Assembly (NCBI GenBank): GCA_002394685.1
Contig: DGUP01000034.1
Location: 1-26,474, forward strand
DNA from: Treponema sp. UBA4307
Lineage (GTDB): Bacteria > Spirochaetota > Spirochaetia > Treponematales > Treponemataceae
Reading direction: 5' to 3'
Length of the DNA: 26,474 nt
Below the pieces are notes generated by a model, which worked only from the letters and a program-made list of their open reading frames with translations, made no database searches and was not told the DNA's origin. The position numbers were made by a program, and so were the translations under genes. This document shows, in pieces, positions 14,470 through 21,977 of this stretch; the stretch's first letter is position 1, and each line of letters starts with the position of its first letter.

Positions 14470-15163
14470 TTTTTCTTATCTGATAAAAACTTTCTGGCTC
14501 TGCCTTAAAGCGGTTCCTGTAACTCTGGAAATAACTTTTGTTTCTCTTTTCCTTGCACTTATTCCTGGATTGTTAATTGCTCTCTGCAGAATTCATAAGA
14601 TAAAGGTTTTGAATTTTCTCTCCAGGATTTTTGTTTCTTTTATCCGGGGCACTCCTGTTGTTCTGCAGATTCTTATTGTTTACAGTATTGTTCCCAGTCT
14701 GCTGAATGCTATTGTAAAAAAGGCCGGCTGGTCTGTAAATGTTTTTGAAATTAACCCTGTTGTTTATGCTTTTATTGTTTTTGGCATTAATTCTACCGCC
14801 AGCTTAAGTGAAGTTTTCCGTTCTGCAATTTCATCTGTAAGCAAGGGTCAGGTGGAAGCAGCCCTATCTGTTGGAGAGACTTCTTTTCAGGCTTTCAGAA
14901 GAATTGTTCTTCCCCAGGCAGCTGTTTCAGCCCTTCCTAATTTGTGTAATTTAACAGTCATCCTTATAAAAAATACTTCACTGGCTTTTATGATGACTGT
15001 AAAAGAAATTACAGCCGTTGCTAAAATAGAGGCGGCTTATGGTTTTAATTATGTTGAATCATATATTGATGTTTTTATAATATACATTGCAGTTTGTCTT
15101 GCAGTGGAATTTGTATTCAGAAAAATCGAAAAGAAAATTTCCAGAAGGGGGATTAAGTGCTAA
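14459..15163 (+). CDS. Amino-acid ABC transporter permease 2
   Basis: This second HisQ/GlnP-type permease of about 234 residues pairs with permease 1 in a heterodimeric channel. The EAA loop is EAALSVGETSFQAFRRIVLP and the C-terminal helices end in VEFVFRKIEKKI. The start is taken as the TTG at 14459, which has a purine-rich GGGGGGAAAG just upstream and places the N terminus at MQLNFSYLIKTFW, a typical cytoplasmic lead into helix 1. A more upstream TTG at 14396 would overlap permease 1 by 74 bp and add unconserved residues. The stop overlaps the GTG of the ATPase gene. Confidence 0.88.
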   Translation: MQLNFSYLIKTFWLCLKAVPVTLEITFVSLFLALIPGLLIALCRIHKIKVLNFLSRIFVSFIRGTPVVLQILIVYSIVPSLLNAIVKKAGWSVNVFEINPVVYAFIVFGINSTASLSEVFRSAISSVSKGQVEAALSVGETSFQAFRRIVLPQAAVSALPNLCNLTVILIKNTSLAFMMTVKEITAVAKIEAAYGFNYVESYIDVFIIYIAVCLAVEFVFRKIEKKISRRGIKC

Positions 15164-15894
15164 AGCTGACTAACGTTCATAAATCGTTTGGAAAAAGTGA
15201 AATTCTTAAAGGAATCTCCCTTAATGTTGAAAAGGGAAGTGTTGTTGCTGTTCTAGGTCCTTCCGGGGCTGGAAAGACAACCCTGCTTCGCTGTATGAAT
15301 CTTCTTGAAAAAGCTGATTCTGGAGAAATGGATTTTGATGATATTCATGTGGATTTAAAAAAAATCCCTAAAAAAACTATTTATGAAATAAGAAAAAAAA
15401 CTGCATTTGTTTTTCAGAATTATAATCTTTTTAACAATAAGACAGCTCTGGAAAATATAATGGAAGGTCTTGTTATTGCAAGAAAAGTTCCTAAAAATCA
15501 AGCCAGGGAAATTGCCTTGAAAGCTCTGGAAAAAGTGGGACTGAAAGACAAGGCTGCTTTTTATCCTTCCAGTTTATCAGGAGGGCAGCAGCAGCGTGTA
15601 GGAATTGCCCGGGCCCTTGCTGTAAATCCTGATGTAATTCTTTTTGACGAGCCTACTTCTGCACTTGATCCTGAACTTATTGACGAGGTTCTTGGGGGTA
15701 TCAGGCAGCTGGCTGAGGAAGGAACTACAATGGTAATTGTTACCCATGAAATGGCCTTTGCCCGGGATATTGCAGATTATGTTGTTTTTATGGAAGACGG
15801 TCAGATTATAGAAGAAAAGAGTGCTGCGGAATTTTTTACTAATCCTGAAAATGAAAGAAGCCGCCAGTTCTTAAAAAGATTTTTCCTTACATAA
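15157..15894 (+). CDS. Amino-acid ABC transporter ATP-binding protein
   Basis: This 245-residue ATPase of the HisP/GlnQ family powers the importer. It has Walker A GPSGAGKT at ~34-41, a Q-loop at VFQNYNLF, the signature LSGGQQQR, Walker B VILFDEPTSALDPE and the switch histidine in IVTHE. The start is GTG at 15157, overlapping the permease 2 stop by 7 bp, with AGGGGGA upstream. It is the last gene of the operon. No clear plus-strand terminator was seen, only convergent sequence shared with the mannan gene. Confidence 0.95.
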   Translation: MLKLTNVHKSFGKSEILKGISLNVEKGSVVAVLGPSGAGKTTLLRCMNLLEKADSGEMDFDDIHVDLKKIPKKTIYEIRKKTAFVFQNYNLFNNKTALENIMEGLVIARKVPKNQAREIALKALEKVGLKDKAAFYPSSLSGGQQQRVGIARALAVNPDVILFDEPTSALDPELIDEVLGGIRQLAEEGTTMVIVTHEMAFARDIADYVVFMEDGQIIEEKSAAEFFTNPENERSRQFLKRFFLT

Positions 15895-15926
15895 AAATCC
15901 TGAAAAAAATCCGGAGAAAAAAAATA

Positions 15927-15955
15927 GCACAGAAGTTGCCTGAAAACCTCTGTGC
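15927..15955 (-). terminator. Rho-independent terminator of the leftward GH130 gene
   Basis: GCACAGA (15927-15933) pairs with TCTGTGC (15949-15955). On the minus strand the stem is followed by TATTTTTTTTCTCC, a strong U-tract; the plus side lacks one. It lies 130 bp beyond the GH130 stop, in the 190-bp gap between convergent genes. That gap also holds a short CCAGG/CCTGG inverted repeat near 15972-15991 and no gene. Confidence 0.75.
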
Positions 15956-16084
15956 CTTAGATTGTGTAACCCAGGAAACAGGAGACCTGGAATTATCTAT
16001 GGTTTAAAAACCAGAATCATTATAAACTATGATGTAACTTCCTTCAAGTTTGATTTGGTTTTTATTTTCTGTGAAAGTCCTTTA

Positions 16085-17131
16085 TTAGAAGCGTCCTTCA
16101 TCTTTATCCCAGTAACCAAGTTCGTTATGGGCAAGTACAAACTTTACACATTCATCAACAGTTGTAAAACAAAGGCCTACAACTGTATCTGCACAACCGT
16201 AATAAATTGCAATCTTTCCGTCTTTTTCATCAGTAAGAGCTGCAACCGGGAAACATACATTGTCTACAAAACCTGTTGTTTCGTAAGGCTGTTCTGGAGT
16301 GAGCATGTAATCACCACAGCGGTACTTTACGATTGAAGGCTTTTCATGATCAAGGATTGCTGCAGAGAATGAATATACAAATCCATTACAGGTTGTTGCT
16401 ACGCCATGGTAGAACATGAGCCATCCTTTTTCGCTTTTTCCTTCAGGGTTTTCAAATTCAATTTCGATTGGAGCTGGACCACAGCCAATCTTTACACCCT
16501 GCCACCAGCCCTGGCCGCCTTTCTGCATTACCAGTCTGTGTTCTCCCCAGTACTTCATGTCAGGAGACTGTGAAAGAAGAATGTCACCAAATGGAGTGTG
16601 TCCTGAATCTGAAGGACGTGAAAGCATTACGAATTTGTTGTTAATCTTTTTTGGGAAAAGAACAGCGTTACGGTTAAATGGAAGGAATGGATTTTCCAGA
16701 CGGGTAAAATCCTTAAAATCCTTTGTTGTTGCAACGCCAATAGAAGCACCGTCAAAATCACCGCACCAGAGAATGTAGTATGTGTCTTCAACTTTTACAC
16801 AACGTGGATCATATGCATAGAATGGATCATGTGGTGTACCATCAGGATCGTGCATGTGAATTTTTTCCCTCTGGAATTCCCAGTGAATACCATCCTCTGA
16901 ATCACCAATGTAAAGGAAAGGGCGGGCAGATGTATCTTCTGAACGGAATACACCCTTGAACTTTCCTTCCCATGGAATTACTGCTGAATTGTAAATGCGA
17001 CCCATTCCAGGAAATGGATTACGTCCGATTACAGGATTTGCTGAATAGCGCCAGATTGGAAGCCAGCAGTCTGCAGGTTTGTCCTGCCATGGAATGTTAG
17101 GAAGGTTTCCACCACTGATAATTTTGCTCAT
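16085..17131 (-). CDS. GH130 beta-mannoside phosphorylase (mannooligosaccharide phosphorylase type)
   Basis: GH130 enzymes cleave beta-mannosidic bonds with phosphate, releasing alpha-mannose-1-phosphate. This 348-residue protein has the five-bladed propeller pattern and begins GGNLPNIPWQDKP, as in the short GH130 subfamily that acts on beta-1,4-mannooligosaccharides or mannosyl-GlcNAc. The proposed catalytic acid is Asp108 in AYDPR. FYHGVATTCNGFVYS and YYGCADTVVG are later conserved blades. There is no signal peptide, so it works in the cytoplasm. AAGGAG precedes the ATG. It diverges from the GH26/GH130 pair across an operator-rich 252-bp region. Substrate chain length cannot be decided from sequence alone. 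Confidence 0.85.
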   Translation of the reverse strand: MSKIISGGNLPNIPWQDKPADCWLPIWRYSANPVIGRNPFPGMGRIYNSAVIPWEGKFKGVFRSEDTSARPFLYIGDSEDGIHWEFQREKIHMHDPDGTPHDPFYAYDPRCVKVEDTYYILWCGDFDGASIGVATTKDFKDFTRLENPFLPFNRNAVLFPKKINNKFVMLSRPSDSGHTPFGDILLSQSPDMKYWGEHRLVMQKGGQGWWQGVKIGCGPAPIEIEFENPEGKSEKGWLMFYHGVATTCNGFVYSFSAAILDHEKPSIVKYRCGDYMLTPEQPYETTGFVDNVCFPVAALTDEKDGKIAIYYGCADTVVGLCFTTVDECVKFVLAHNELGYWDKDEGRF

Positions 17132-17147
17132 ATAAATAAACTCCTTA

Positions 17148-17204
17148 TTAAGTTAGATGATTTAAGTTATAGGATTAAGTAAAAAATTAAGTAAATTAAC
17201 TTAA
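17148..17204. promoter_or_regulatory. TTAAGT repeat cluster, left part (candidate operators of the leftward GH130)
   Basis: TTAAGTTA occurs at 17148-17155 and 17162-17169, and TTAAGTAA at 17175-17182 and 17187-17194. The last continues into the perfect inverted repeat TTAAGTAAATTAACTTAA (17187-17204). All lie between the predicted leftward promoter and the GH130 ribosome site, a roadblock position. Confidence 0.55.
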
Positions 17205-17208
17205 ATTA

Positions 17209-17237
17209 AAGTTACACTCTAAGTCTTGATTTGTCAA
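17209..17237 (-). promoter_or_regulatory. Predicted promoter of the leftward GH130 gene
   Basis: On the minus strand 17237-17232 is a perfect TTGACA. A weak -10, TAACTT, follows after 17 bp at 17214-17209; TGTAAC is an alternative with a 15-bp spacer. Confidence 0.4.
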
Positions 17238-17249
17238 CGCTTTTTTTAA

Positions 17250-17350
17250 ACTTAATTGATATAAAAGTTCTGAAATTTTAATATTTTGGGTAAGAAAATG
17301 TAATTAAATGAATAAAAAAAGTTAATTAAAAATTAAGTAAAATTAAGTTT
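17250..17350. promoter_or_regulatory. TTAAGT repeats, right part (candidate operators of the GH26 operon)
   Basis: ACTTAA lies at 17250-17255, TTAAGTAA at 17333-17340 and TTAAGTTT at 17343-17350. The last overlaps the -35 of the GH26 promoter. With the left cluster there are at least seven copies of the hexamer in ~200 bp. The cognate regulator is not encoded in the window in an obvious way. Confidence 0.5.
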
Positions 17351-17376
17351 ACAAAGATGTGAAAATACGCTTAATA
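17348..17376 (+). promoter_or_regulatory. Promoter of the GH26 gene, apparently giving a leaderless mRNA
   Basis: TTTACA (17348-17353), a 17-bp spacer and TTAATA (17371-17376) form a reasonable sigma-70 promoter. The start codon at 17384 is 7 bases beyond the -10, exactly where transcription should begin, and no Shine-Dalgarno precedes it. Confidence 0.5.
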
Positions 17377-17383
17377 TATTTTT

Positions 17384-18724
17384 ATGATAAGCAACATAAA
17401 ACATGAAGAAGAGAGTATTACCTTTGTAGAAGCAAAGGTTCTTCCGGAAAAGAAAGAAAAGGTTTCAATCAAGAAAATTCCTTTTGAACTTTGTGACAAA
17501 CAGGCAGTTCTGTCTGTAAAAAAACTGGCAGCTTTTCTTAAAGGTGTAAGTGAAGACGGCTACATCCTTTATGGTCATCAGAATGATTTGCACAGAAAAG
17601 CGGGCCCTCACAAAAGACCTTTTTCCTGTTCCGACACTTATGACGTAACAGGGGAGTATGCTGCCGTTTGTGGTCTTGATGCCCTCTGTCTTGTGGGAAC
17701 TGAAAACGGTCACTGGTACTGGACAAGAAAGGAGCGCATTTCTTCCTGTGTAAAGCTCACTCTTAAAAGCATTCGTAATGGCTCACTGGTTTCTTTAAGT
17801 GCCCATATGCCTAATTTTCAGCTGGTTCAGGAATGGAAGGATGGAATTACAGCTCTTCCCCCTCTTCATCATCATTCAAAAAAAATAACTGAAAAAAAAA
17901 TTAACGGCGGTTATAGTGATTTTCCTGTGGAACTGAAAGACGGGTCTACAAATTTTTTCGGTTATACTCCAAATGATTTGAGGGGCTCTGTGGTTCGGGA
18001 TATTATGCCTGGAAAAAAATTGAATGGACTTTATACTGAATATCTGGATTTAATCTGTGACTACTGTGCTGAGTTAAATAAAAAAAATGTTGCAATCATC
18101 TGGAGACCCTTCCACGAAAATTCCGGCGGCTGGTTCTGGTGGGGAAGCAAAAGTTGTACTCCTGAAGAATTCATTGCCTTGTGGCGATATACCTACAAGT
18201 ATCTTACTGAAGAAAAAAATATTCATAATTTAATCTGGGCTTACAGTCCGGGCAGTGAATATCATTCTGTTGAAGAATATGAAAGCCGTTATCCTGGAGA
18301 CGATTACGTTGATCTTCTGGGATTTGACATGTACCAGCAGTATCCAGATCAGGGAGATGCTTTCTGGCCCCTTTTTGAAGAACAGTGCAGGATTGTTTCC
18401 GAGACCGCTGAAAAACATGGTAAGCTTTTTGCCAACACGGAAACCGGTATCATGAATCCTGACAATAAGGCGCTTTTAAATAATGGTAATCATGATATGA
18501 ACTGGTACGAAAAAGTTGCTTCGATTTGTTTAAAATATAAATCCTGCTATTACCTGCTCTGGGCAAATTTCTGGGCAGGGGGAGCTTATTATACGCCTTA
18601 CATAAAATCCTTTAAAAAATTTGCGGGCAGGATTAAAATGCTTAAAGGACATGAAATGCTGGATTCCTTTATAAGATTTTATAATAATCCGAAAGTTCTT
18701 TTCAGCAAGGAGATTAAAAAATGA
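17384..18724 (+). CDS. Cytoplasmic GH26 beta-mannanase
   Basis: GH26 enzymes hydrolyse beta-1,4-mannans with retention. The acid/base is Glu245 in RPFHENSGGWFWWG and the nucleophile is Glu353 in ANTETG. Their spacing of 108 residues is the spacing known for GH26. GTENGHWYW and LIWAYSPGS are further family segments. The protein is 446 residues. No signal peptide or membrane segment is present at the N terminus, which is polar and charged, so it should act in the cytoplasm on imported mannooligosaccharides, unlike most secreted GH26 mannanases. The ATG at 17384 has no ribosome site and sits at the predicted transcription start. The stop overlaps the next gene (ATGA), showing coupling with the mannosylglucose phosphorylase. 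Confidence 0.88.
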   Translation: MISNIKHEEESITFVEAKVLPEKKEKVSIKKIPFELCDKQAVLSVKKLAAFLKGVSEDGYILYGHQNDLHRKAGPHKRPFSCSDTYDVTGEYAAVCGLDALCLVGTENGHWYWTRKERISSCVKLTLKSIRNGSLVSLSAHMPNFQLVQEWKDGITALPPLHHHSKKITEKKINGGYSDFPVELKDGSTNFFGYTPNDLRGSVVRDIMPGKKLNGLYTEYLDLICDYCAELNKKNVAIIWRPFHENSGGWFWWGSKSCTPEEFIALWRYTYKYLTEEKNIHNLIWAYSPGSEYHSVEEYESRYPGDDYVDLLGFDMYQQYPDQGDAFWPLFEEQCRIVSETAEKHGKLFANTETGIMNPDNKALLNNGNHDMNWYEKVASICLKYKSCYYLLWANFWAGGAYYTPYIKSFKKFAGRIKMLKGHEMLDSFIRFYNNPKVLFSKEIKK

Positions 18725-19902
18725 TGATGCAGAATTTTGAAGACAGACTGACTCTCTTGAAGGCAGAACATCAGGCTTTGATTAGAAAACCAAATTCACC
18801 TGTTTACCCGGGAAATGGAATTTTTATCAGGTATAAAAATCCTGTTCTTACTGCGGAGCATACTCCTCTTGAATGGAGATATGACTTAAACAAAAAAACT
18901 AATCCTTATCTCATGGAAAGAATGGGAATTAATGCAACTTTTAATGCAGGTGCAATTAAGCTGAATGGAAAATATTGTCTTGTTGTAAGGGTAGAAGGTT
19001 CTGACAGAAAATCATTTTTTGCAGTTGCTGAAAGTGACAATGGAATTGATAATTTTGAATTTAAGGGGATGCCTGTTCTTCTTCCTCAGACTGATGATCC
19101 TGACGTAAATGTTTATGATATGCGTCTGACTCAGCATGAAGATGGATGGATTTATGGTTTCTTCTGTTCTGAAAGAAAAGATCCTGCTGCTCCAAAAGGC
19201 GATACTTCTATGGCAACTGCCGCAGCAGGAATTGTCCGTACAAAAGATCTTGTGAACTGGGAACGCCTGCCTGATTTAATTACAAAATCAAATCAGCAGA
19301 GAAATGTGGTTCTTCATCCGGAATTTGTTGACGGAAAATATATGGTCTATACTCGTCCTCAGGATGGATTCATTGAAACTGGATCCGGTGGAGGAATTTG
19401 TGCAGGTTATGCAGATAATCTGGGGATTCCTGTTGTTGGGGATGAACATCTTGTTGATGAAAAAATTTATCATACTATCAAGGAAGTAAAAAACGGTGCA
19501 GGAGCAACTCCAATTAAAACAAAAGAAGGCTGGCTCCATATTGCACATGGTGTAAGAAATACTGCGGCTGGTCTGCGTTATGTAATTTATGCTTTTATGA
19601 CAAGCCTTGAAGATCCTTCAAAAGTTATTTACAGACCTGGTGGATATTTGATTGCTCCTGAAGGAGAAGAACGCATAGGTGATGTAAGCAATGTTGTGTT
19701 TACTAATGGTGCTGTAACAGATGATGACGGCCGTCTCTTAATTTACTACGCTTCAAGTGATACAAGGCTTCATGTTGCTGAATCAACTGTGGACCGTATG
19801 ATTGATTACTGTAAAAATACTCCGGAAGATTCCCTTACTTCCCGTGGTCAGGTTGAAAAGCGAATAGAGCTGATTAAACGAAATCTGGAATTGAATAAAT
19901 AA
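18721..19902 (+). CDS. GH130 4-O-beta-D-mannosyl-D-glucose phosphorylase type
   Basis: This 393-residue protein matches the length and sequence style of GH130 subfamily 1. That group phosphorolyses beta-1,4-mannosyl-glucose to mannose-1-phosphate and glucose. The catalytic Asp is Asp133 in VYDMRLTQ. GINATFNAGAIK, RPQDGFIETGSGGGI and HGVRNTAAGLRYV are other family segments. There is no signal peptide. It begins inside the GH26 stop (ATGA), with AAGGAG 8 bases before the first ATG; three consecutive ATG-type codons leave the exact start open by two residues. In known pathways the substrate comes from mannobiose through a cellobiose 2-epimerase, which is not in this window. Confidence 0.9.
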   Translation: MMMQNFEDRLTLLKAEHQALIRKPNSPVYPGNGIFIRYKNPVLTAEHTPLEWRYDLNKKTNPYLMERMGINATFNAGAIKLNGKYCLVVRVEGSDRKSFFAVAESDNGIDNFEFKGMPVLLPQTDDPDVNVYDMRLTQHEDGWIYGFFCSERKDPAAPKGDTSMATAAAGIVRTKDLVNWERLPDLITKSNQQRNVVLHPEFVDGKYMVYTRPQDGFIETGSGGGICAGYADNLGIPVVGDEHLVDEKIYHTIKEVKNGAGATPIKTKEGWLHIAHGVRNTAAGLRYVIYAFMTSLEDPSKVIYRPGGYLIAPEGEERIGDVSNVVFTNGAVTDDDGRLLIYYASSDTRLHVAESTVDRMIDYCKNTPEDSLTSRGQVEKRIELIKRNLELNK

Positions 19903-19918
19903 TTCTGCTGAAATAAAG

Positions 19919-19957
19919 ATGCCTGCATTCATTTAGAGTGCAGGCATTTGTTTTATT
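19919..19957 (+). terminator. Bidirectional terminator between the GH130 and marR genes
   Basis: ATGCCTGCA (19919-19927) pairs perfectly with TGCAGGCAT (19939-19947), followed on the plus strand by TTGTTTTATT. On the minus strand CTTTATTT follows, so it can also end the marR transcript, whose stop lies at 19953-19955. Confidence 0.85.
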
Positions 19958-20378
19958 CTATTGCATTTAAAAGTCTTTCCATATATTCAGTAAAGTTCTT
20001 TAATTCTTTTTCATTGAAGCAGGTATGAAGAAGTTCCTTGTCGTGGGTCTGGTTTTCTTCCATATGTCTAAGGGCTTTTTTTCCTTTTTGTGTAAGTTTA
20101 ATATATTTTTGCTGCCTTGTTTCCTGAACTGTTTTTGTAATTACAAATTCTTTTTCTTCAAGTCTTTTTATCAGGCCAACAATTGTGGGGTGAGAAACTT
20201 TGAATTCTGTTTCCAGTTCTTTTTGAGTTACATTCTGTTTGTTATGTTCTGCTATATAAATGATTATTCGGAACTGCTGAATTGTAAGGCCGGCTGCTTT
20301 ACAGTCTATGTTTCCCCTGTGTTCAAATTTGTCGTGAATTCGTTTTATCAAAAGAAATAAGTTTTTTTCATTTTCCAT
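19953..20378 (-). CDS. MarR-family transcriptional regulator
   Basis: This 141-residue winged-helix protein of MarR type has a dimerisation helix at the N terminus and the recognition region TQKELETEFKVSHPTIVGLIKRLEEKEFV (about residues 51-79). The beta wing ETRQQKYIKLTQKGKKAL follows, and C-terminal helices complete the dimer interface. Proteins of this family usually repress divergent efflux genes and release DNA on binding a small phenolic or toxic ligand. It is transcribed away from the TolC/RND operon, and the shared 252-bp region holds two TGTAG-N4-CTACA palindromes that are its likely sites. AGGAGA precedes the ATG. Confidence 0.92.
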   Translation of the reverse strand: MENEKNLFLLIKRIHDKFEHRGNIDCKAAGLTIQQFRIIIYIAEHNKQNVTQKELETEFKVSHPTIVGLIKRLEEKEFVITKTVQETRQQKYIKLTQKGKKALRHMEENQTHDKELLHTCFNEKELKNFTEYMERLLNAIE

Positions 20379-20440
20379 AACTGTCTCCTGGAAACTCTGT
20401 TTTTGTGTCCGTTCAGGCTGCTCAATATTTCCTAAGATTT

Positions 20441-20469
20441 AATATAAACCATATGTGGATAAGTTTCAA
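20441..20469 (-). promoter_or_regulatory. Predicted marR promoter
   Basis: On the minus strand TTGAAA (20469-20464), a 17-bp spacer and TATATT (20446-20441) form a good sigma-70 promoter ~60 bp before the marR ATG. The spacer contains TTATCCACA, which matches a DnaA box; one such box may be chance. Confidence 0.55.
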
Positions 20470-20537
20470 AATTATTTTTTATAACTTCCTATTTAAACGC
20501 ATTAACGTTTTTTTTAACGTCATAACAAAATGTTTTA

Positions 20538-20553
20538 GTGTAGCATACTACAC
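20538..20553. promoter_or_regulatory. Operator 1, GTGTAG-N4-CTACAC palindrome
   Basis: A perfect 6-4-6 inverted repeat, GTGTAGCATACTACAC. It overlaps the predicted -35 of the efflux operon (20549-20554). It is probably a MarR site, judged by position and by the matching second copy. Confidence 0.65.
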
Positions 20554-20577
20554 ATAGGTTGTACACTTTAATATATT
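20549..20577 (+). promoter_or_regulatory. Predicted promoter of the TolC/RND operon
   Basis: TACACA (20549-20554), a 17-bp spacer and TATATT (20572-20577). The start would be near 20584, inside operator 2. The -35 matches consensus at four positions, so the promoter is a moderate prediction. Confidence 0.4.
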
Positions 20578-20582
20578 TAATG

Positions 20583-20596
20583 TGTAGTGCGCTACA
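20583..20596. promoter_or_regulatory. Operator 2, TGTAG-N4-CTACA palindrome
   Basis: TGTAGTGCGCTACA has the same outer half-sites as operator 1 and is centred 44 bp (about four helical turns) from it. It would cover the transcription start of the efflux operon. Confidence 0.65.
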
Positions 20597-20630
20597 TGAG
20601 GCAGTAATACTAGTTTTAATAGGAGTAACT

Positions 20631-21965
20631 ATGAATTACAAGAATTTAATGGTTGCGTCACTCTTGTTTTTATCAGGTATGCTTTTTGCACAGGAGGCAG
20701 TTAAAGAATCCCTGGTAGAATCCTCTCAAACGGAAAGTTATGTTATTGATGTAGAAAGTGCAGTAAAAATGGCACTTGAAAATCAATCATCCCTAAAAGA
20801 AAGTAAAATACTTCTTGATCAGAACAAAAGAAAATATGATCACTCATGGAATAACTTTCTTCCCTCAATTACTGCCGGACTTTCAGGCAGCGAAAGCAGT
20901 CCTTTGTCTGATTTATCAAGTGGAAGTAGAAGCTTAAGCACACAAATTTCTGCAGGCCTGAGTTTGAACTTTGGTATTGGTGCAAAACTCAAAGCTCTTA
21001 AAGCAGATTATGAAAATGGACTTCTGGATTATGAAGATGCTGTTAAAGCAATTGAACTTGAAATCAGAGAAGCCTTCTATACACTTCTTTACAAACAGGC
21101 TCAGGTAAAACTTGCAGAAGAGTCCGTTAAAAATTATGAGACTCAGTACAATCAGATTAAGATAAAAAGTCAGCGGGGTCTGGTGCCTGAAATTGATTTG
21201 CTTACAAGTCAGGTAAATCTTGAAAGTTCCCGGATTGAATTGAAAAATACTCAGAGCGATTATAGTTCAAGTCTCATTGAATTTATGAATGAAATTGGCT
21301 TGACTGAAAAAAATATTGAAAGTGTTAGTTTGAAAGGTTCTCTGGAAGATTACAGACAGCTTCTTGATTATTCAATTGATTCAGACAATCTGAATGAGCT
21401 TATAGAAAATTCTTCTTCAATAAGAACTATAAAAAATCAGCTTGAATCTGCAGAACTGTCAAGAAAAGAAGCTATGGCTTCATATTATTTTCCTTCTGTA
21501 AATTTGTCACTTTCTGCTTCCCCTTATAGCTATAATTATTCCCTGGCTTCTCAGAGTGGAAGTTCGGGTAGTAATACTTTTACAGCTTCCGTAGGCTTTT
21601 CAATTTCCCTGGATAATTATATTCCTGGATCTGCTGCCAGTGATTCAATTGCAGATATTGATGACACAATAAAAACTTATGAACTTCAGCTTGAAGAAAA
21701 AAGAAGTGAATTAAAAACAAGCATCGTAGAAAAAATCAACTCAATTGAAATTGCACAAGATTCTTTAAGTAACTGCGAGAACAATGTAAAACTTGCAAAA
21801 AAAACTTACGAACTTGCCCTTACTGCTTATCAGAATGGAACAAAAGATTTGACATCTCTCCAGACAATTTTAGCTTCTTACAATGATGCTGTGCTTCAGT
21901 TAAACAGTCAGCAGTTAACTCTTATAAAAGGAATCCTGGAACTTAAAAATACTCTGGGAATTTAA
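20631..21965 (+). CDS. TolC-family outer-membrane efflux protein
   Basis: From the ATG at 20631 the protein is 444 residues, close to the usual TolC-family length. A signal peptide ends near MLFAQEA. The mature part shows the duplicated outer membrane efflux protein pattern: long helices with VESAVKMALENQSSLKESK (first repeat) and ENSSSIRTIKNQLESAELSRKEA (second repeat), separated by Ser/Gly-rich beta strands (residues ~85-110 and ~305-340). The chain ends in a helix with LALTAYQNGTKDLTSLQ. It forms the trimeric outer-membrane/periplasmic duct for the RND pump. AGGAG lies 5 bases before the ATG; a more upstream in-frame start would run through the operators and is rejected. It is first in the operon tolC-MFP-RND-PII-like, the order also found in Borrelia besCAB. 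Confidence 0.9.
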   Translation: MNYKNLMVASLLFLSGMLFAQEAVKESLVESSQTESYVIDVESAVKMALENQSSLKESKILLDQNKRKYDHSWNNFLPSITAGLSGSESSPLSDLSSGSRSLSTQISAGLSLNFGIGAKLKALKADYENGLLDYEDAVKAIELEIREAFYTLLYKQAQVKLAEESVKNYETQYNQIKIKSQRGLVPEIDLLTSQVNLESSRIELKNTQSDYSSSLIEFMNEIGLTEKNIESVSLKGSLEDYRQLLDYSIDSDNLNELIENSSSIRTIKNQLESAELSRKEAMASYYFPSVNLSLSASPYSYNYSLASQSGSSGSNTFTASVGFSISLDNYIPGSAASDSIADIDDTIKTYELQLEEKRSELKTSIVEKINSIEIAQDSLSNCENNVKLAKKTYELALTAYQNGTKDLTSLQTILASYNDAVLQLNSQQLTLIKGILELKNTLGI

Positions 21966-21977
21966 AAGGAAGGAAAA

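Noticed and set aside
20454..20462. Perfect DnaA box (TTATCCACA on the minus strand)
   Set aside because: Only one box, no AT-rich unwinding region or dnaA/dnaN neighbours; it falls within the spacer of the marR promoter and can be chance.
20559..20630. N-terminal extension of the TolC gene from 20559
   Set aside because: It would place operator 2 inside coding sequence and precede the clear AGGAG-ATG and signal peptide at 20631.
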